Of a stretch of 64,000 nucleotides of DNA, positions 35,660 to 47,714 are shown piece after piece. The position numbers and the translations under genes are program-made. The notes under the pieces are model-generated. The model was not told where the DNA came from. It was given only the letters and a program-made list of their open reading frames with translations, and searched no databases. Position 1 is the first letter of the stretch. The number at the start of each line of letters is the position of its first letter. The stretch is taken from assembly GCF_030253575.1 (NCBI RefSeq), contig NC_080560.1, positions 38,301,001 to 38,365,000 of the forward strand, read 5' to 3'. This stretch comes from Rhododendron vialii. Taxonomy: Eukaryota > Streptophyta > Magnoliopsida > Ericales > Ericaceae.

Positions 35660-36310
35660 GCTTCACATCTTTCTTGACATCATCAACTTCATAGGAGCAC
35701 AATACAAGATTCTCTCGACATCATCATTAATTTTATAAGAGCAGGATACATGGGGATACGGGATTCTCTCTCTCTTTAGCAACATGAACCTATCGAAACA
35801 TTTGGAAGATTTTCGCAAGCAAATACGGTATTCGTCATGGAATGATACGCCTCTCGAAAACGATCGGTTTATATATTGAAGCGAATTACTATTGTGTTTG
35901 TGTTTTACCATACATTTCGGGCATGACCAATGATGATTGGTGTTGGGTACCACTTGGCACCATAATGTTCGTCATGATACTCATCTCGAATATGATCGGT
36001 TTGTATAGTGAATCCAAATGCCCGTTTTACCACAGATTTTGGTTATGACCAATGATGATTGGTGTTTGGCATCACTTGACATGGTCATGTGGTACCAGAT
36101 GAGAACCTAAATATGTAAGTAGTGTTTTAATATTCCAACAATATCTTTCATGTGACTGAAAATATATAAGAAAGGGTGACATAAATTTTGAAAACAGAGA
36201 ATTCATAATCTTACTTCCATTGAAGTTAAAGGTCGGCAATATATTGACTAAATTGCCTCAAATCTCAACTAGTTTATTGCGACCTTACGGGGGGGGGGGG
36301 GGGGGAAATA
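35660..36310. repeat. array unit upstream block B, with G17 run
   Basis: Matches the block above copy C (42300-42780): tttacatctttcttgacatca, aaaggtcggcaatat and gcc/gaccttacggg. In B the last motif has expanded to 17 consecutive G (36289-36305). Confidence 0.7.
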
Positions 36311-38205
36311 CAGTCTTGGTAGCTAAATTTACAAGTTCCAATTACCAGAGCCAAAATAAACAAGACACTTTTATCCCCTTAGCTATTCAATTCCGGTCTA
36401 ATTCATTCTTAATATATCAATCAAGCCTATTGAATCCTTAAACTAGCCTAATTAATGTCTAGTCTGAGAGTCTCCGTGAAGTTAGTAGACGGCAGCTTGT
36501 TGATTTGTTTTTGTGGTTGGCAGAATTCGATTTGTCACGGTGAAAGACTGAAAAACCCTAGTTAATACCCAACCAATCACCAAGCAATAAGTAGAAAGTA
36601 AGAAAAAATACGATGAACACCAGATATACGTGAAAAACCCTAGATGGGTAAAAAATCATGGGTAGAAATCAAACACTATAAAAAAATATAGTACGGTTAC
36701 AATCGAACTTACTATACAATTGAGAATCCTCACAATTGACTCAAGAACGATAGCCGAATCCTTGCGCTTGATTGCCGCCACCTCGAATCCTCATGCCATC
36801 CGATTACCCTTCCAGAAATCCACCAGAGGCAACTCAACCGTAGAGAGATTGATTGTTGTATGAACGTCTTGGAGATTACTTGAGAGAGTATTGATTAAAG
36901 GTAGAACTCATTCTCTGTCTTTGAAAAAATAAGAACCAGGGTAAAGCAGTTTGACTGCTGTGTATGTATCTCGTTACCCCAGCAGCCCACAAAAAAAGGC
37001 TACTGTTTATATTAGTAATCAAAACGATTGATTACAAGATCGATCCATCGATCGATCTGTTTGCTCCCAGCTTTCGCACCCGATCAATCCGTTTGGTCCA
37101 TCGATTCAATCCGTTTGAATTTTGAGTCTCAAACGGGCACGTAGATTCAAGGACGGATCGATGTAGCATTTTAACATTAGGTGGACGAACATTAATTTTT
37201 TATTTTTTTAACCACATATTGACGGTACATAATACAAATACAAAGGGAGTACTACAAAAACTTTTATACATATTTTCGAACAACTTATACAATTAAAAAC
37301 AAATTAACACATATGATTGTAGATGGATACAATCTTGTACCACCATACCCATATCAAAACATAAAATATTAAACTGCGTTAAATTTCATGTGCATAATCT
37401 TAGGAGGACGATTTTTTTTTCAAATTCTTGGATGGCCGAGTGTTAGATTTTCTTTAAAAACCTTGGGCAAACTTCAATAATTTGAATGTTTTCAAGAAAA
37501 AACTACTATGATTCTAACTAGATTAATCTTCCTTTGATTAGCCCTCCTTATCTCAGTTCGAATTAAGCTCTCGCAAACCTTTTAGGCCACCATGACGCCA
37601 AATTGGTTGTTGGTAAAAACTTTCAGGCAGTCATGACAAAGATCTTTGTTGGTCTTTCGTTGGGCCAAAGAAAGATTAATCCTTGTTCATTGAGTTTGTT
37701 CTGCTAAGATACTATTGCATTGTTCTAGCATGATCTTTCTGGTATTTGGTAAAAAGATTGGCCTCTAGCTTTGGCCTTTTATTTTATCTGCAACTTCTAA
37801 TCTAAAATGGCTCAAACCTTGAAAGTACTCTTTCTGCAGTCTATAGTCCTTGAACTTGTAATTGCGCATGCTTTTCAAAATACCATTCATCAAACAAACG
37901 ATTCGTATCATCGTATACAACAGCATAACCAAACATTACAATCAAAGGCAGCGAAGCAACTGAAAATATGATTTCCTGTTCAGCTGCCCAACTTATACAG
38001 ATTTTACTCAAACAAACAATGAAAATACCAAAATGATACCATGAAAACGAGGAAAAAGAATTCAACGGGTAGATGCATAATTGGCAAACTTATACTAATT
38101 ACTAACCATTCCAAAATGCTTAAAGCTAACGAGTAACGAGACGAACCAAAATATCTTTGGAGGAAAATGGAGCTGCAGAAAGTTTCTTAGCATTTCGACG
38201 GGCTT
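36311..38205. other. spacer between copies B and C
   Basis: No gene recognised. The part at 36530-37150 includes acgtgaaaaaccctagatgggta and resembles an old copia LTR, but I could not bound it. 37840-38200 is the 3' flank of copy C and is shared in part with the flank of copy A near 25980-26250. Confidence 0.4.
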
Positions 38206-40480
38206 TTAGTCGGTTCCAGCTGCACAACAGAGGAATTTCTTCAAGCGGGAAGGCCGGGGCTTTGGCTTACCACTCTCCTCGGCTAATTCAACCTCCTTAC
38301 TTGTTCCAGTCCAAGATTCCTCCACTCCTTTCTTTTCACAATCTTGTTTCTGAGGTTCTACCGGGACATTTCCCTTCCCGTCATCTTCCTTCAAGAAATT
38401 CAGTAGAGTAGCTCTCGACCTATCCGAATCGCTCCTTGCAACTTCAATGGTTTTCTCTTCTGCGGAAACCGCCTCATTCTGTGTCAGGTTTTCTACACCA
38501 TTAGAGCCATCGAACATCGATAGGCTTTTGGTTCGATTCTTCTTGTGGTGCAGCAATGGAGTTTGAACAGATTCTCCAGGCCTTGCTTCCGTTGAGAGAT
38601 CAAAATCAAAGCTCGGTGATTTTTTAAGCTCAACAGCACCACTAACTTCTGCTTCATTACCAGCACTTGGGAAAGCTCCAGTGTCATGTTCTTGTTTTTC
38701 TATTGCTTCAATTACTTTCTCCTTTATTTCTTCTTCTTCTTCATTGTTGCATTCTGTGGCAGGTAATTCTGTTGGGACTGTTTCCATAACAGGAGTCGTT
38801 TCAGTTAACTCTCTATTTTCGACGTTTTCCTTTCCATCACAGCTATCAGAACCAACAATCACTAATCCAGATTGAGAAGAATCGACCTCATCGGTATTGG
38901 ATTCGTTCACCGCTTGCTTTGCATCCTCGTTCTCGGATATATCCATCTTGTCCTTGTTTTCAGAGAGAGGCATGGATTTGTCTTGTGTATGAGGAGCTTC
39001 TTCAATGTTGTTTGATGAAGTTCCCAGAGAACTAGCTTCACTGCATTTGTTGTCAAACCCATTCTCCGCCTCATCTTTAGCTTCGGTTTCTTGTCGATCA
39101 TCGGTGATGCTCGAGCCTAGTAACTCAGATCCTGTATCAGAAGTTGAATTACTTGCCTCTACAATGCATATGAAATCATGCGTTGTACTTGTCTTAGATC
39201 TCATTTTGAAAGCAATGATGATGCGAATTCGGCCCAAGGTAAACTAGAAGAGTAAGGGTCATTCGGGCTAACTTTTTGGCGTCGTATTGTCACGGTCTAT
39301 TTTGTTGTTTTCTCTTAATTTATTGGGTTTGAGTTAAATTTGTAAGTCACCTTATTTGGCTTGATGAGAAGAATCGATAAAGTAGCCCAAAATTGAAAAT
39401 AGTTCAAATAAGACTAAAAAAGACAATCTTTTAGTGCTGAGAAAAAAACTAAATTAACACAGTCTTCTAGTGTCTCTAGCGTTGATCTCCAGTAAATTTT
39501 TTCACCTCTAGTCTATATTTTTATACTTTACCAATTCCTTTTGTCTAACTGAACAACGTAAAGCAAGGCTTGGATCAGATTGAATGAGACCGATAGTGCT
39601 AAAATTTGAACCAAATTTTACAAAAAAAAAAAAAAATTAAGAGAAAAAATAAAGACCGTGCAAAAAAGATACTAAAAAAGTTAGCCGAAAGGGCCACTAA
39701 CACCGCACAAACAAAAGAAATCAAACCGAAATGATTTACAGAACGACGTGGCAAGTTTTGATTTCATCACTTCAAAGCAAGGTATCAAGTCAATAGAGCC
39801 TAAAGCTTTCGTAAACGCCATTGCAATATCATTCTGATTAGGTATTCTCGAGGCGAGAGTAGGCTCTTGGGAAACAAAAAACTCAGTACTTGTCACCATA
39901 AGATTCTCCTCCAAATTTGGTTCTGTTTCTTTCTCAAGATGGTTAATTCATACCCGCAGGAGAAGCAGCAGGTTGGATTATGCTGTCTTGACTGGCTGCA
40001 TCACTGGATTCTATTGGAACTGCTTCCGTAGATTGCGAAGAAAGCTTGAGCTTTGTCTCATCTTGCTCTGGACAAACAAAAGCTAGAATCAGTGACCAAG
40101 ACAACAAAAAGAACTAGCAAATTCGACTTGTTCGAACATTCGTATCAATCTCTTATTTGTTGTTTCCGATCGCATTCTCTTCCGTTCGACATGATCAATT
40201 GGAGTGAAATAGTTTCGGCAGCATACGCCAAGAGTCGAGTGAGATTTACTAGTAAGAGTACTGAAAAACCAACCTTTGTCATCCGATGGTCGTTTGGCCA
40301 CAGGCGGATCTCCACCCTTCGGTTGCTTATCAGAAGACAACCCTTCAACCTTTTCATGAAGATTTTTCCCCTCGCCTTCTCGATTTATTCGATTACTTCC
40401 GCGTACGTCGTCCCCGTGGTTGGCTTGTTGCGATGATTTGTTGTTGCCCATCTCATTTACCATGTTCAGCCACTCAAACC
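38206..40480 (-). CDS. tandem family copy C, acidic protein with Cys tail (partial)
   Basis: Exons 40480-40274, 40067-39954 and 39158-38206 (TAA) join in phase 1 throughout. The visible product starts FEWLNMVNEMGNNKSSQQANHGDD, continues with EGEGKNLHEKVEGLSSD and KLKLSSQSTEAVPIESSD, then a long E/S/T-rich stretch, SFDFDLSTEARPGESVQTPLLHH, KKNRTKSLSM and the tail ESWTGTSKEVELAEESGKPKPRPSRLKKFLCCAAGTD. There is no signal peptide, membrane segment or enzyme domain, and it is likely largely disordered. Exon 40480-40274 fuses two exons that copy A keeps separate, and the last exon uses a TTGTAG acceptor instead of ACATGCAG. It is the best candidate for a functional copy. The first exon with ATG was not found. 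No function is proposed. Confidence 0.65.
39256..39697. mobile_element. Harbinger-like element in copy C intron
   Basis: Inverted ends (gggtcattcgggctaacttttt / aaaaagttagccgaaagggccac), with TAA at 39253-39255 and 39698-39700. Absent from copies A and B. No ORF. Confidence 0.7.
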
Positions 40481-40561
40481 CTGCAATATTTGCAACACAG
40501 AACACTTCACAGAGTCAAGTACACTGGCTGCAAAATCTATTTTTCAACAAGAATGGTTTGT

Positions 40562-40691
40562 AAGACCGAGAAGATGGCTAGTGGTTGTGGCACTCCCTTA
40601 TCAAGTAAAATGCCTAGGTTCGAGCCTTATCGTTTATCGCTGCGAATAGTAACATCCCTTTCCTCATCCCTCTTTATCGATTGGCAAAAAC
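40562..40691 (+). mobile_element. short SINE upstream of copy C exons
   Basis: Box A (gatggctagtggttgtggca) and box B (aggttcgagcctta) are present, and the 3' end is A-rich. Flanks aagaatggtttgt and aactatgatttgt form an imperfect 13-bp duplication. Copy A has the single empty site (aagtatgattttgt). Confidence 0.75.
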
Positions 40692-40959
40692 AACTATGAT
40701 TTGTGTGGAGTTTAGAACTCACAATCTACCAAGTATAAAATTGCATAATACCCAAAAAAATAGGTGTAAAATTTCGTACCATGGTGATAATGATGTTCAC
40801 ATGCAATTTAGCTTTGAGCTTTAGAGGACAGCTTGAGCCCTTGAGATTGACAGAGTGTTTAAGTACTTGATTAGTGCTAATGCTACTCTGATATTGCTTT
40901 AAGCATAAGCCTCAGAAGGGGACACCATTCAGCCAAAATAGATGAACCAAATAAAGATA

Positions 40960-42267
40960 TGGTCCCGCTAATAGGTGCCCTTGGGACATTAGTTTACGGT
41001 TTCTTAAATGCTCTAAGTGCAATAAATATTATTAATCCATGAGTTGTGTTTATGGGTACTCATAAATATTTTTTTTCACCACTGTTTTCTAAACTATCCA
41101 TAAATGTTTGTAATATCATTTTTTTAATGATAATACTACCCGCATTTCCTTTCAGTAAAAATTAGGTAGGTGAAAGGTTTTCAATGCAAATAAAAAGATT
41201 ACGTTCGATACAAAAGAATTCCTTATTTTTGGTCAGCTACAAGGAGAGGAAAATACTTTTCGATTTGGTGATACGAGAAAGATGCTCGATCAGTTGGGTC
41301 AACTACATCAAAACAATGATCGGAAAAAAAAACCTAACCTTGTCCGGACACGTCACGTAGTAATGGTTCAACCACTGTCTAATGGTTTTGAACAAGCCAA
41401 GAAGTCAGTAAAATCAATTTTTCACAAATTTACAAGAAGACTTTCGTAATTCGATACGCATATGAGCTTGACATCCACATTACAATGATAGTCTTTTACA
41501 TTGTTCTTTGGAAGGGTCCATAATTTTCGAAGGCGTCTTTCCAAGTCTCGTCTTTTAACTTCTCCATTTTTTGTGATGAATCGGCCTTTTCGGATGGCAA
41601 AACTATTTCTATTGGCATAATTTTTATAAAAAACAACAGCCTCCTCTTCACTGAGAAAACATTGTCCGAGAAAAGGTTGAAAGCCATTTTCCACTAAATT
41701 GTTCGTCTCTTCGCTACTTTCACCGGAATTATAAAAGAAAAGAAAGATATGAAAATGAACATAAGAAAAAGTCCTTTGTAATGTCCTTAGGAAAAGAAAT
41801 GCAATGATCTTGAGAACACAATTTGTAACAACTTGACCTTGAGAACACGGTAATTTTTTTTGGTTTGAAACCGGGGCTCCTAGGCCCACCCACTGCGGCC
41901 GGGTAACACCCGGTTTGGCACCAAAGGGAGGGACTAAAGATTGCTCCAATTACCTGCTGTTATAGAGAGAAACTGGCGCCAATTATCCTTCCGAATAACT
42001 TTCATATGAAGAGTCATATGTTGAACTAAAATTTCCCTCCAAAACAATAATTGTTTTTCTCACGTTAAAGAGTGAACGAAAATAAATCACATGGTCATTT
42101 TTGTCATTTACAATATTGTTTGACTTCTTTTAATGGAGTAGTTTATATTTTCAATGTCATTATTATTAGATGTTGGAATGGGTATTAAAAAATATACTTA
42201 AAGCATTTAAATTGCTTCAAACTAGTGCCCCAAACTTATGTCCCATGGGCACCTTGTAGCATTTGCC
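40960..42267. mobile_element. Mutator-like element with FAR1-domain fragment, ~1.3 kb
   Basis: A perfect 9-bp target duplication, ataaagata, lies at 40951-40959 and 42268-42276. Inverted ends share gcta..aggtgccc.tgggacat.agttt. The homologous points above copies A and B lack the insert, so the insertion followed the tandem duplication. The interior holds the FAR1-like coding remnant at 41422-41740; a catalytic transposase core was not seen. Confidence 0.75.
41422..41740 (-). pseudogene. FAR1 DNA-binding domain fragment
   Basis: Minus-strand translation gives LVENGFQPFLGQCFLSEEEAVVFYKN followed by YANRNSFAIRKGRF and NGEVKRRD. This matches the N-terminal WRKY-GCM1-like zinc-finger domain of FAR1/FHY3/FRS proteins, which descend from Mutator-type transposases. 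The expected Cys/His part after NGEVKRRD is out of register (LERRLRKLW), so the zinc site is incomplete. The transposase and SWIM domains are absent. The open frame extends upstream to 41949 without recognisable domain content. Confidence 0.7.
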
Positions 42268-42299
42268 ATAAAGATAAAGGTAATGTGGTGGAACATTCG

Positions 42300-42800
42300 C
42301 TTTACATCTTTCTTGACATCATTAACTTCATAGGAGTACAACACCGGGATATTCTCTGTACCCTAAAATCCTTGACCCCGAAAATATTTTAGAGATATGA
42401 TCCTATCTAAAGATTTGGAGAGATTTTTTTTTGGCAAATTTGGTATTTCATCATACAAGGATACTCATCCTAAATATGATTGTTTTAAAGAGCGAACGTC
42501 GATTACTGTTGTCTTGGTATTTTACGTAAGCTGCGGGTATGACAAATGGTGATTGGTCTTGGATACCTCTTGGGTGCCATGTGGTAACCGATAAGCACCC
42601 AAAATTTGTTTTTTTTTTCTAAAGATGCAAGTGTTTTAATATTCGACGATTTGATCATGCGATTTAGAATATATTACAAAGGGATCGAGACATCAATTTT
42701 GGGAATAGAGAATACTTGGTCTCACTTAAAGGTCGGCAATATTTCGGCTAAAGTAGCTCGATTTCTTGCCGGCCTTACGGGAAAGACCAGTTAAAGCGAA
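42300..42800. repeat. array unit upstream block C
   Basis: Paralogous to 35660-36310 and, less closely, 32870-33200. It ends with ttgccggccttacgggaaag, the counterpart of the poly-G site in B. Confidence 0.7.
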
Positions 42801-43388
42801 TGACCTCATTTTGGTCAAAAATAGGTTTAAATTGTATGGAAGAGGAATTTGGTAATTAAGTAAATTAAGCTCACAGGTGATTGTATATGATTATGTTTTG
42901 CCGGCCTCTTAATTTATCACTATTTTGTAAAGGCTAAAATCAATTTCCGCTAAGGATTGTGATATTAATTCTTTGTTTTGAGGAATATTTCGATTAGAGT
43001 GACAATGCCCCTTTTCTGGGCCAGCTATTTTGTAAGCGCGGCGCAGAACATAAGGGCACGGCGTGTTAATTGGTGTGGGACGCCTGTTGTCATGTTTTTT
43101 CAGGACATTCCTCCTTTTTCACATGAAACGTGTTGGGACCTGGTAGCCTTTTCTTTTCTTTTCTTTTCTTTTTTTCCCTCTCTCTAATTTTCATTAAGAA
43201 AATGATTCTTTTACTCCAGTTTTTTATCATCACGCTTCAAATTTTGTCCTTTAATGTGTGTGAAAAATTATTTTATGCTTATTTTAAACACTAAAAGACA
43301 AATATTAAAGTGTAATTATCAAAATATAGAGTGCCAAAATCATTTCCAATGAATATTCAAGAGTTTGCCAAAGGTCCACTAAAAAGAG
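42801..43388. other. intergenic, nothing recognised
   Basis: Contains a (TTTTC)n run near 43149-43172. A missing first exon of copy C could lie here, but I see no convincing candidate. Confidence 0.4.
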
Positions 43389-44038
43389 TAGGGCTGTCCA
43401 AGAAAAATCGAGAACCGTGAAACCGGTCCGGACCGATCCGATTCGTGCTTTTTGGATTTTGTCTGTGGATTAATAGTCCGGACACGGATTTGAAAATTAA
43501 AAAACCTTGAGATACGGATTAGGATTGGATTTTCATTTCAAAACCGTGGATTAACCGAACCAGACCGTGAGATATTTAAAAAAAATAAAAATATAGATAT
43601 ATGTGTGTAATATATATAAATAATTATAATTTTACTAATTTGCTTGTTTGTTTTGAGAAACTAATTTGCTATTTTTTGTTTGGTTTTTATGGGATGTAAT
43701 AAGTAGATCATGCTTTACCAGAATTTGTGTATTTTGGACAATGCTTAGTTTTATTTGGTTGCTGCTTCGCTGCCTTTACCATGTTTATTGCCTTAATGCC
43801 TTTACTACCTTTACAATTTGGACAATGTTTATGGAAATTAGTGTTTGCATTTTTATTTGGAATATGATCGTGGTAGTAGCATCATTTTATTTTTTTGGAA
43901 GGGAATTTGTGGATAAAATCGGGACCGAACTGTAAGACTTTTGGATTAGGATTGGATTGCATTTTCTAAAAACCGTGAGATACGGATTAGGATTGAATTC
44001 ATACAAATCCGATCCGATCCGAATCGTGTACAGCCCTA
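43389..44038. mobile_element. hAT-type MITE, 650 bp
   Basis: Begins TAGGGCTGT and ends ACAGCCCTA, flanked by a perfect 8-bp duplication aaaaagag (43381-43388 and 44039-44046). Subterminal ccggtccggaccgatccgatt-type text is repeated inverted near the other end. No transposase. Confidence 0.88.
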
Positions 44039-44046
44039 AAAAAGAG

Positions 44047-45825
44047 AGAGAGGATCAGTTAGGGAGTGTTCTTGGGGAAGAATCCTAGACACAGATTATT
44101 TTAATGGTTATGCCCTTAAAATGACCCGAGATAGCTTGCACACATCATGGACTAATCTCTACAGTCTTTCCACAACTGTTTCACACGTTTACACGTGGGG
44201 GTGAGGTGGTTCCAAAAGTTGTTGGCAAAAAAAATCGAACTTGAGACCTTAAGATGGAGTAAAACACCTAAGTCTCAAGCTAAGAGCACTTGGCCAACCC
44301 CTTGGGTTTAGACACAAAGATTGTTTTGCTTGATTAGCCAAACTATTAATGAGATGATATAATAATTTTGGAAGATTTGAAATCTTCCCATCATCTGCAC
44401 CAGTAATGATATAGTGTAGACTTACAAAATTTACAAACTTCTCTTACTCCTGTGAATTGTCAGGATAACCTGATTCTTGAGGAGTCCATTTCAGAAATGA
44501 AAAATGTATTACTAATTCATTTTTCCTTATGCAATGTTGTTGATTAAGAGAAAAACTTTTTTACGAAGGTTCCGTAAAAAAGTTATACGGAGAAGAATCG
44601 TGCGCATCCAAAAGTATTTTGAAGGGTACGGATTTTAATAAAAGAACTTTTCTGGGGTAAGAGTTTAAAAGAACTTCTCCGTAAAAGTTTTTTTTTAAAA
44701 ATCTGGACCGTTGATTACCGAAACGGACGGATGAGATTTGCAGCATCAATGATCAACTTATTCACAATTCCTCCGTGAATAAGTATCTCTCCTTGATTAA
44801 TTGGAAGCTCTAACATGTGGGGAGGAAAAAGACTAATCACGTCTCACCCATAGCAGACCCGGTGGTATAACCCGCCTCATTTGGACTTCCAATGGACAAT
44901 ATTGGAAAGTATATAATTTTATGAATACTAAAATAATAAACGGGTCTTAATCATGTCAAGTCGAATACGACACGATTTTTAAACACGTCAAAATATCTAA
45001 AAATTTGTGTTAATATGTACTATTTTGACATGAATCCGAAATGACACGAAACCTGAAATAATGCGGCACGATACAATACCCACCTCTATTCTTTAGTCAG
45101 AAATGATTCGTGCACAGCAAACTGTGCACAATAGTTTGTGTACGTAGCACAGCTCTTCTTTAGTAAATGCGATCGCAGTTTTATGGGTCACACTGGAGAA
45201 AGAGTCCAGAAGAAGGAAAACAAGCACTTCGTGACAAAGAAGAACGTCCAATCAAATCTACCTAGTATCATATCTCCTTCGATTCTATATTCTATTATAT
45301 GTCTTCATGTACAAATATGCCGACGTAGGCATGCATATGCGTATCTTTCATTCAGGATTTAAGTTCCAGATCGGAGGTATTACACGGGTCAGGCCGGCAC
45401 AGACACAACGCAAATACGACACTTTCAAGAGCGGCACGGCACGGCAAAATTCCAAAGGTGGGCCAGTTTGGGTCGCTGTTTCGGAGCACTGTCGCACGCG
45501 AGCAATCAAACAAAAAGTCATCGTAAAAAAATTTCGATCATCTTTGTAGAGGTAGCCAGGGTGGAAATGGGATGGAGAATTAATCTGAGTTTTGGTTAGT
45601 CTTTCACACGCACTCTTCTCCTCGGTCTTGCAGGCAAAATCAAGCCAAAAAACGTGATAAAAAAGAGAGTGTGAATATCAAATTTCTCTACAATATTCTT
45701 TATCCTATCATAATTAATGGGTGTGAAATTATGGTTTTCATAAGATCTTGCGAACGAGTGGGTCTAGTTCTACAAGTTTGAGTGGTGTTGAAGCTTGAGC
45801 TTTCTTGATTAACTGTGGGGGGGGG
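44047..45825. other. intergenic, nothing firmly recognised
   Basis: Repetitive text only, including an inverted aaaagttttt/acggag pattern near 44550-44700. No gene. Confidence 0.4.
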
Positions 45826-46067
45826 GAGAAATTTTTTAGTACTGGGTGGGTATTACGTGGTGTCCGTCCGGCGTATCTTAACCATCCATTTCGGTTTTGA
45901 ACTGCTTAGATTTGAAGAGATAAAAAGGAGAGAGAAAGAGGAGAGAGGGTGGTGGGGTGACAGGAGGGAGAAGAATTCAATTTGAACGGTTCAATACACT
46001 TTTAGAAGGTCCGGATGAGCTGCTCAGGCATCCAGTGGTATTCATCCGGCACCAAAAAAAAATTCTC
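45826..46067. mobile_element. second copy of the 1094-type MITE
   Basis: Shares gagaaattttt.agt, gggtgggta..acgtggtg, tccattt(c/t)ggtttt, gaacggttcaatacactttt and catccggcacc with 1094-1313. The left flank is a G run, so its target duplication cannot be judged. Confidence 0.75.
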
Positions 46068-46513
46068 GTGGCTGAGAGATGTTCTTTTTTTCCAATGCTA
46101 AGGTCATCATTGATCGTGGCACTGCATTTTCTTTGGAACTTGGACCCTTCCACTGCTCTTTTTCTTTTTCTTTTTCAAAAGGAAAGGTCGTGGAAGTCCA
46201 CTTTACCCTTTATAGTGGTAAGAACTTTACCCTTTTAGGGCTTCTTCGGTTAAAAAAGCCATTGGCTTTCCCACAAAAAATAAGCCAAACTAATTCACAT
46301 AAAAACAAAAATAAGTCAATAAGCCACATTTTTCGTCTTTATTCAAAAAATATTGGATTTCGATCAAAATTTTATACTTTTTAGATTCCTCTCATCATAA
46401 AGATGCAATAATCTCCAAAAAAATGAGAATAAGCCGAGTGATACGAAAAAAATTTGAATAAAGACAAAAAATAAGCCACTTTGGCTTATTTGTCCGAACA
46501 TCCAGAGCAAGTT

Positions 46514-46733
46514 TACTGTTCGTTTGCTAAAAAAACTCTTGAACAGTACACATTTTTTATTTTACATATTTATATTTCTTTTAACACTACACCAACACTA
46601 TTTATTTAACATATTCTCTATTAAAATACAATTACTTTTAGAGAAAAAGAGTGAGTGAGAGACCATAAATAGTGTTATGAGTGAAAAAGAGGAGAAATAA
46701 ACTAATTTTTTAATGGGTAGCAAATGAACAGAT
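46514..46733. mobile_element. possible MITE
   Basis: Inverted ends tactgttcgtttgcta and tagcaaatgaacaga, AT-rich interior, no confirmed duplication. Confidence 0.45.
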
Positions 46734-46919
46734 CTTCGGTAGAAATAGCTCACCACTGTTCACAAATGAGAAATACATGCCCTTTCCCTGAAGCAGCTGC
46801 AAGTGGGCTTTTTATACTTTTCTTAGGTAAAATAGCAAAATAGGAATTATAGATGTTCTGGTGTACTTGCTCTTATGGTACGGAGTAGAATTTAGCCCTT
46901 CACATGATTACATCAGATT

Positions 46920-47329
46920 TAAGGGTCATCATCGGGTCAGGCCGGGTCGATCGGGCTTTGTCTTTTTGGCCGGCCGGGTTACCTACCATAAATTGAAACC
47001 CAAGCCCGGCCCACGGGCTAACCCAAATGGCGGGGCGGGCCAAAAGCGGGGCGAGCCAACGGGCAGGCTTAAATTTCCTTAGGCAAAACTAAACCAAGGG
47101 AAAAAGAAAGGGTTTTGTGCGATTTTGGACTAATAGGCGGGCCCGTTGGTGGGCTTTTGGGCAGGTACCACCGGCGGGCCGAGTAAAAATTCATAGACCC
47201 GAGCCCGCCCATTACAAACTACGGGCTGGGCTAGCCCGCCCGTTTTACAGGCTCAGGCAGGATAATAGTCCGGCGGGCCGGGCAAACTTTGGACGAGTCG
47301 CGGGCCTTCGAACTAAATGATGACCCTTA
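46920..47329. mobile_element. GC-rich hAT-type MITE, 410 bp
   Basis: Perfect 13-bp terminal inverted repeat TAAGGGTCATCAT and perfect 8-bp duplication atcagatt (46912-46919 and 47330-47337). The interior is rich in gggcc/cggcgggc, in sharp contrast to the AT-rich surroundings. Confidence 0.92.
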
Positions 47330-47714
47330 ATCAGATTGCATATAATAGGGGTTTTCTTTACCAAAATCCTTTCTAATCAAACCCGGATAAATAGAGGTCC
47401 AGGAAGAAAACGCTGTTCTTTTGTTATTTCACATGCAAAAAATCTTTTTAAGTTTCAGAATATACATTTTTATTTTTTATTTTTTTTAAACAGACCAAAT
47501 TTCATACTAACCACTGACAAAATCGCAGTTAAGAGCAGCGGGTAAAGAAAAACATCTAACAAGGGTTAGGAGAGGCCACCAATGAGCGGTATTGTTAGCT
47601 TCTCTAGAAACCCAAGATACTTTTAATATCGAATCAAGATTAACCGAGTACTTAATACCGGTGCCGCAGAGAGATGTTTTTAAATCTCGCGTTAAAAACC
47701 TCCTCCTTTATTTT

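Noticed and set aside
41422-41949. Intact FAR1-related gene
   Set aside because: Only the first part of the FAR1 domain is present; the zinc-binding continuation, transposase and SWIM regions are missing.
46861-47320. Arg/Gly/Pro-rich open frames
   Set aside because: They fall inside the GC-rich hAT MITE at 46920-47329 and follow its repeat composition.
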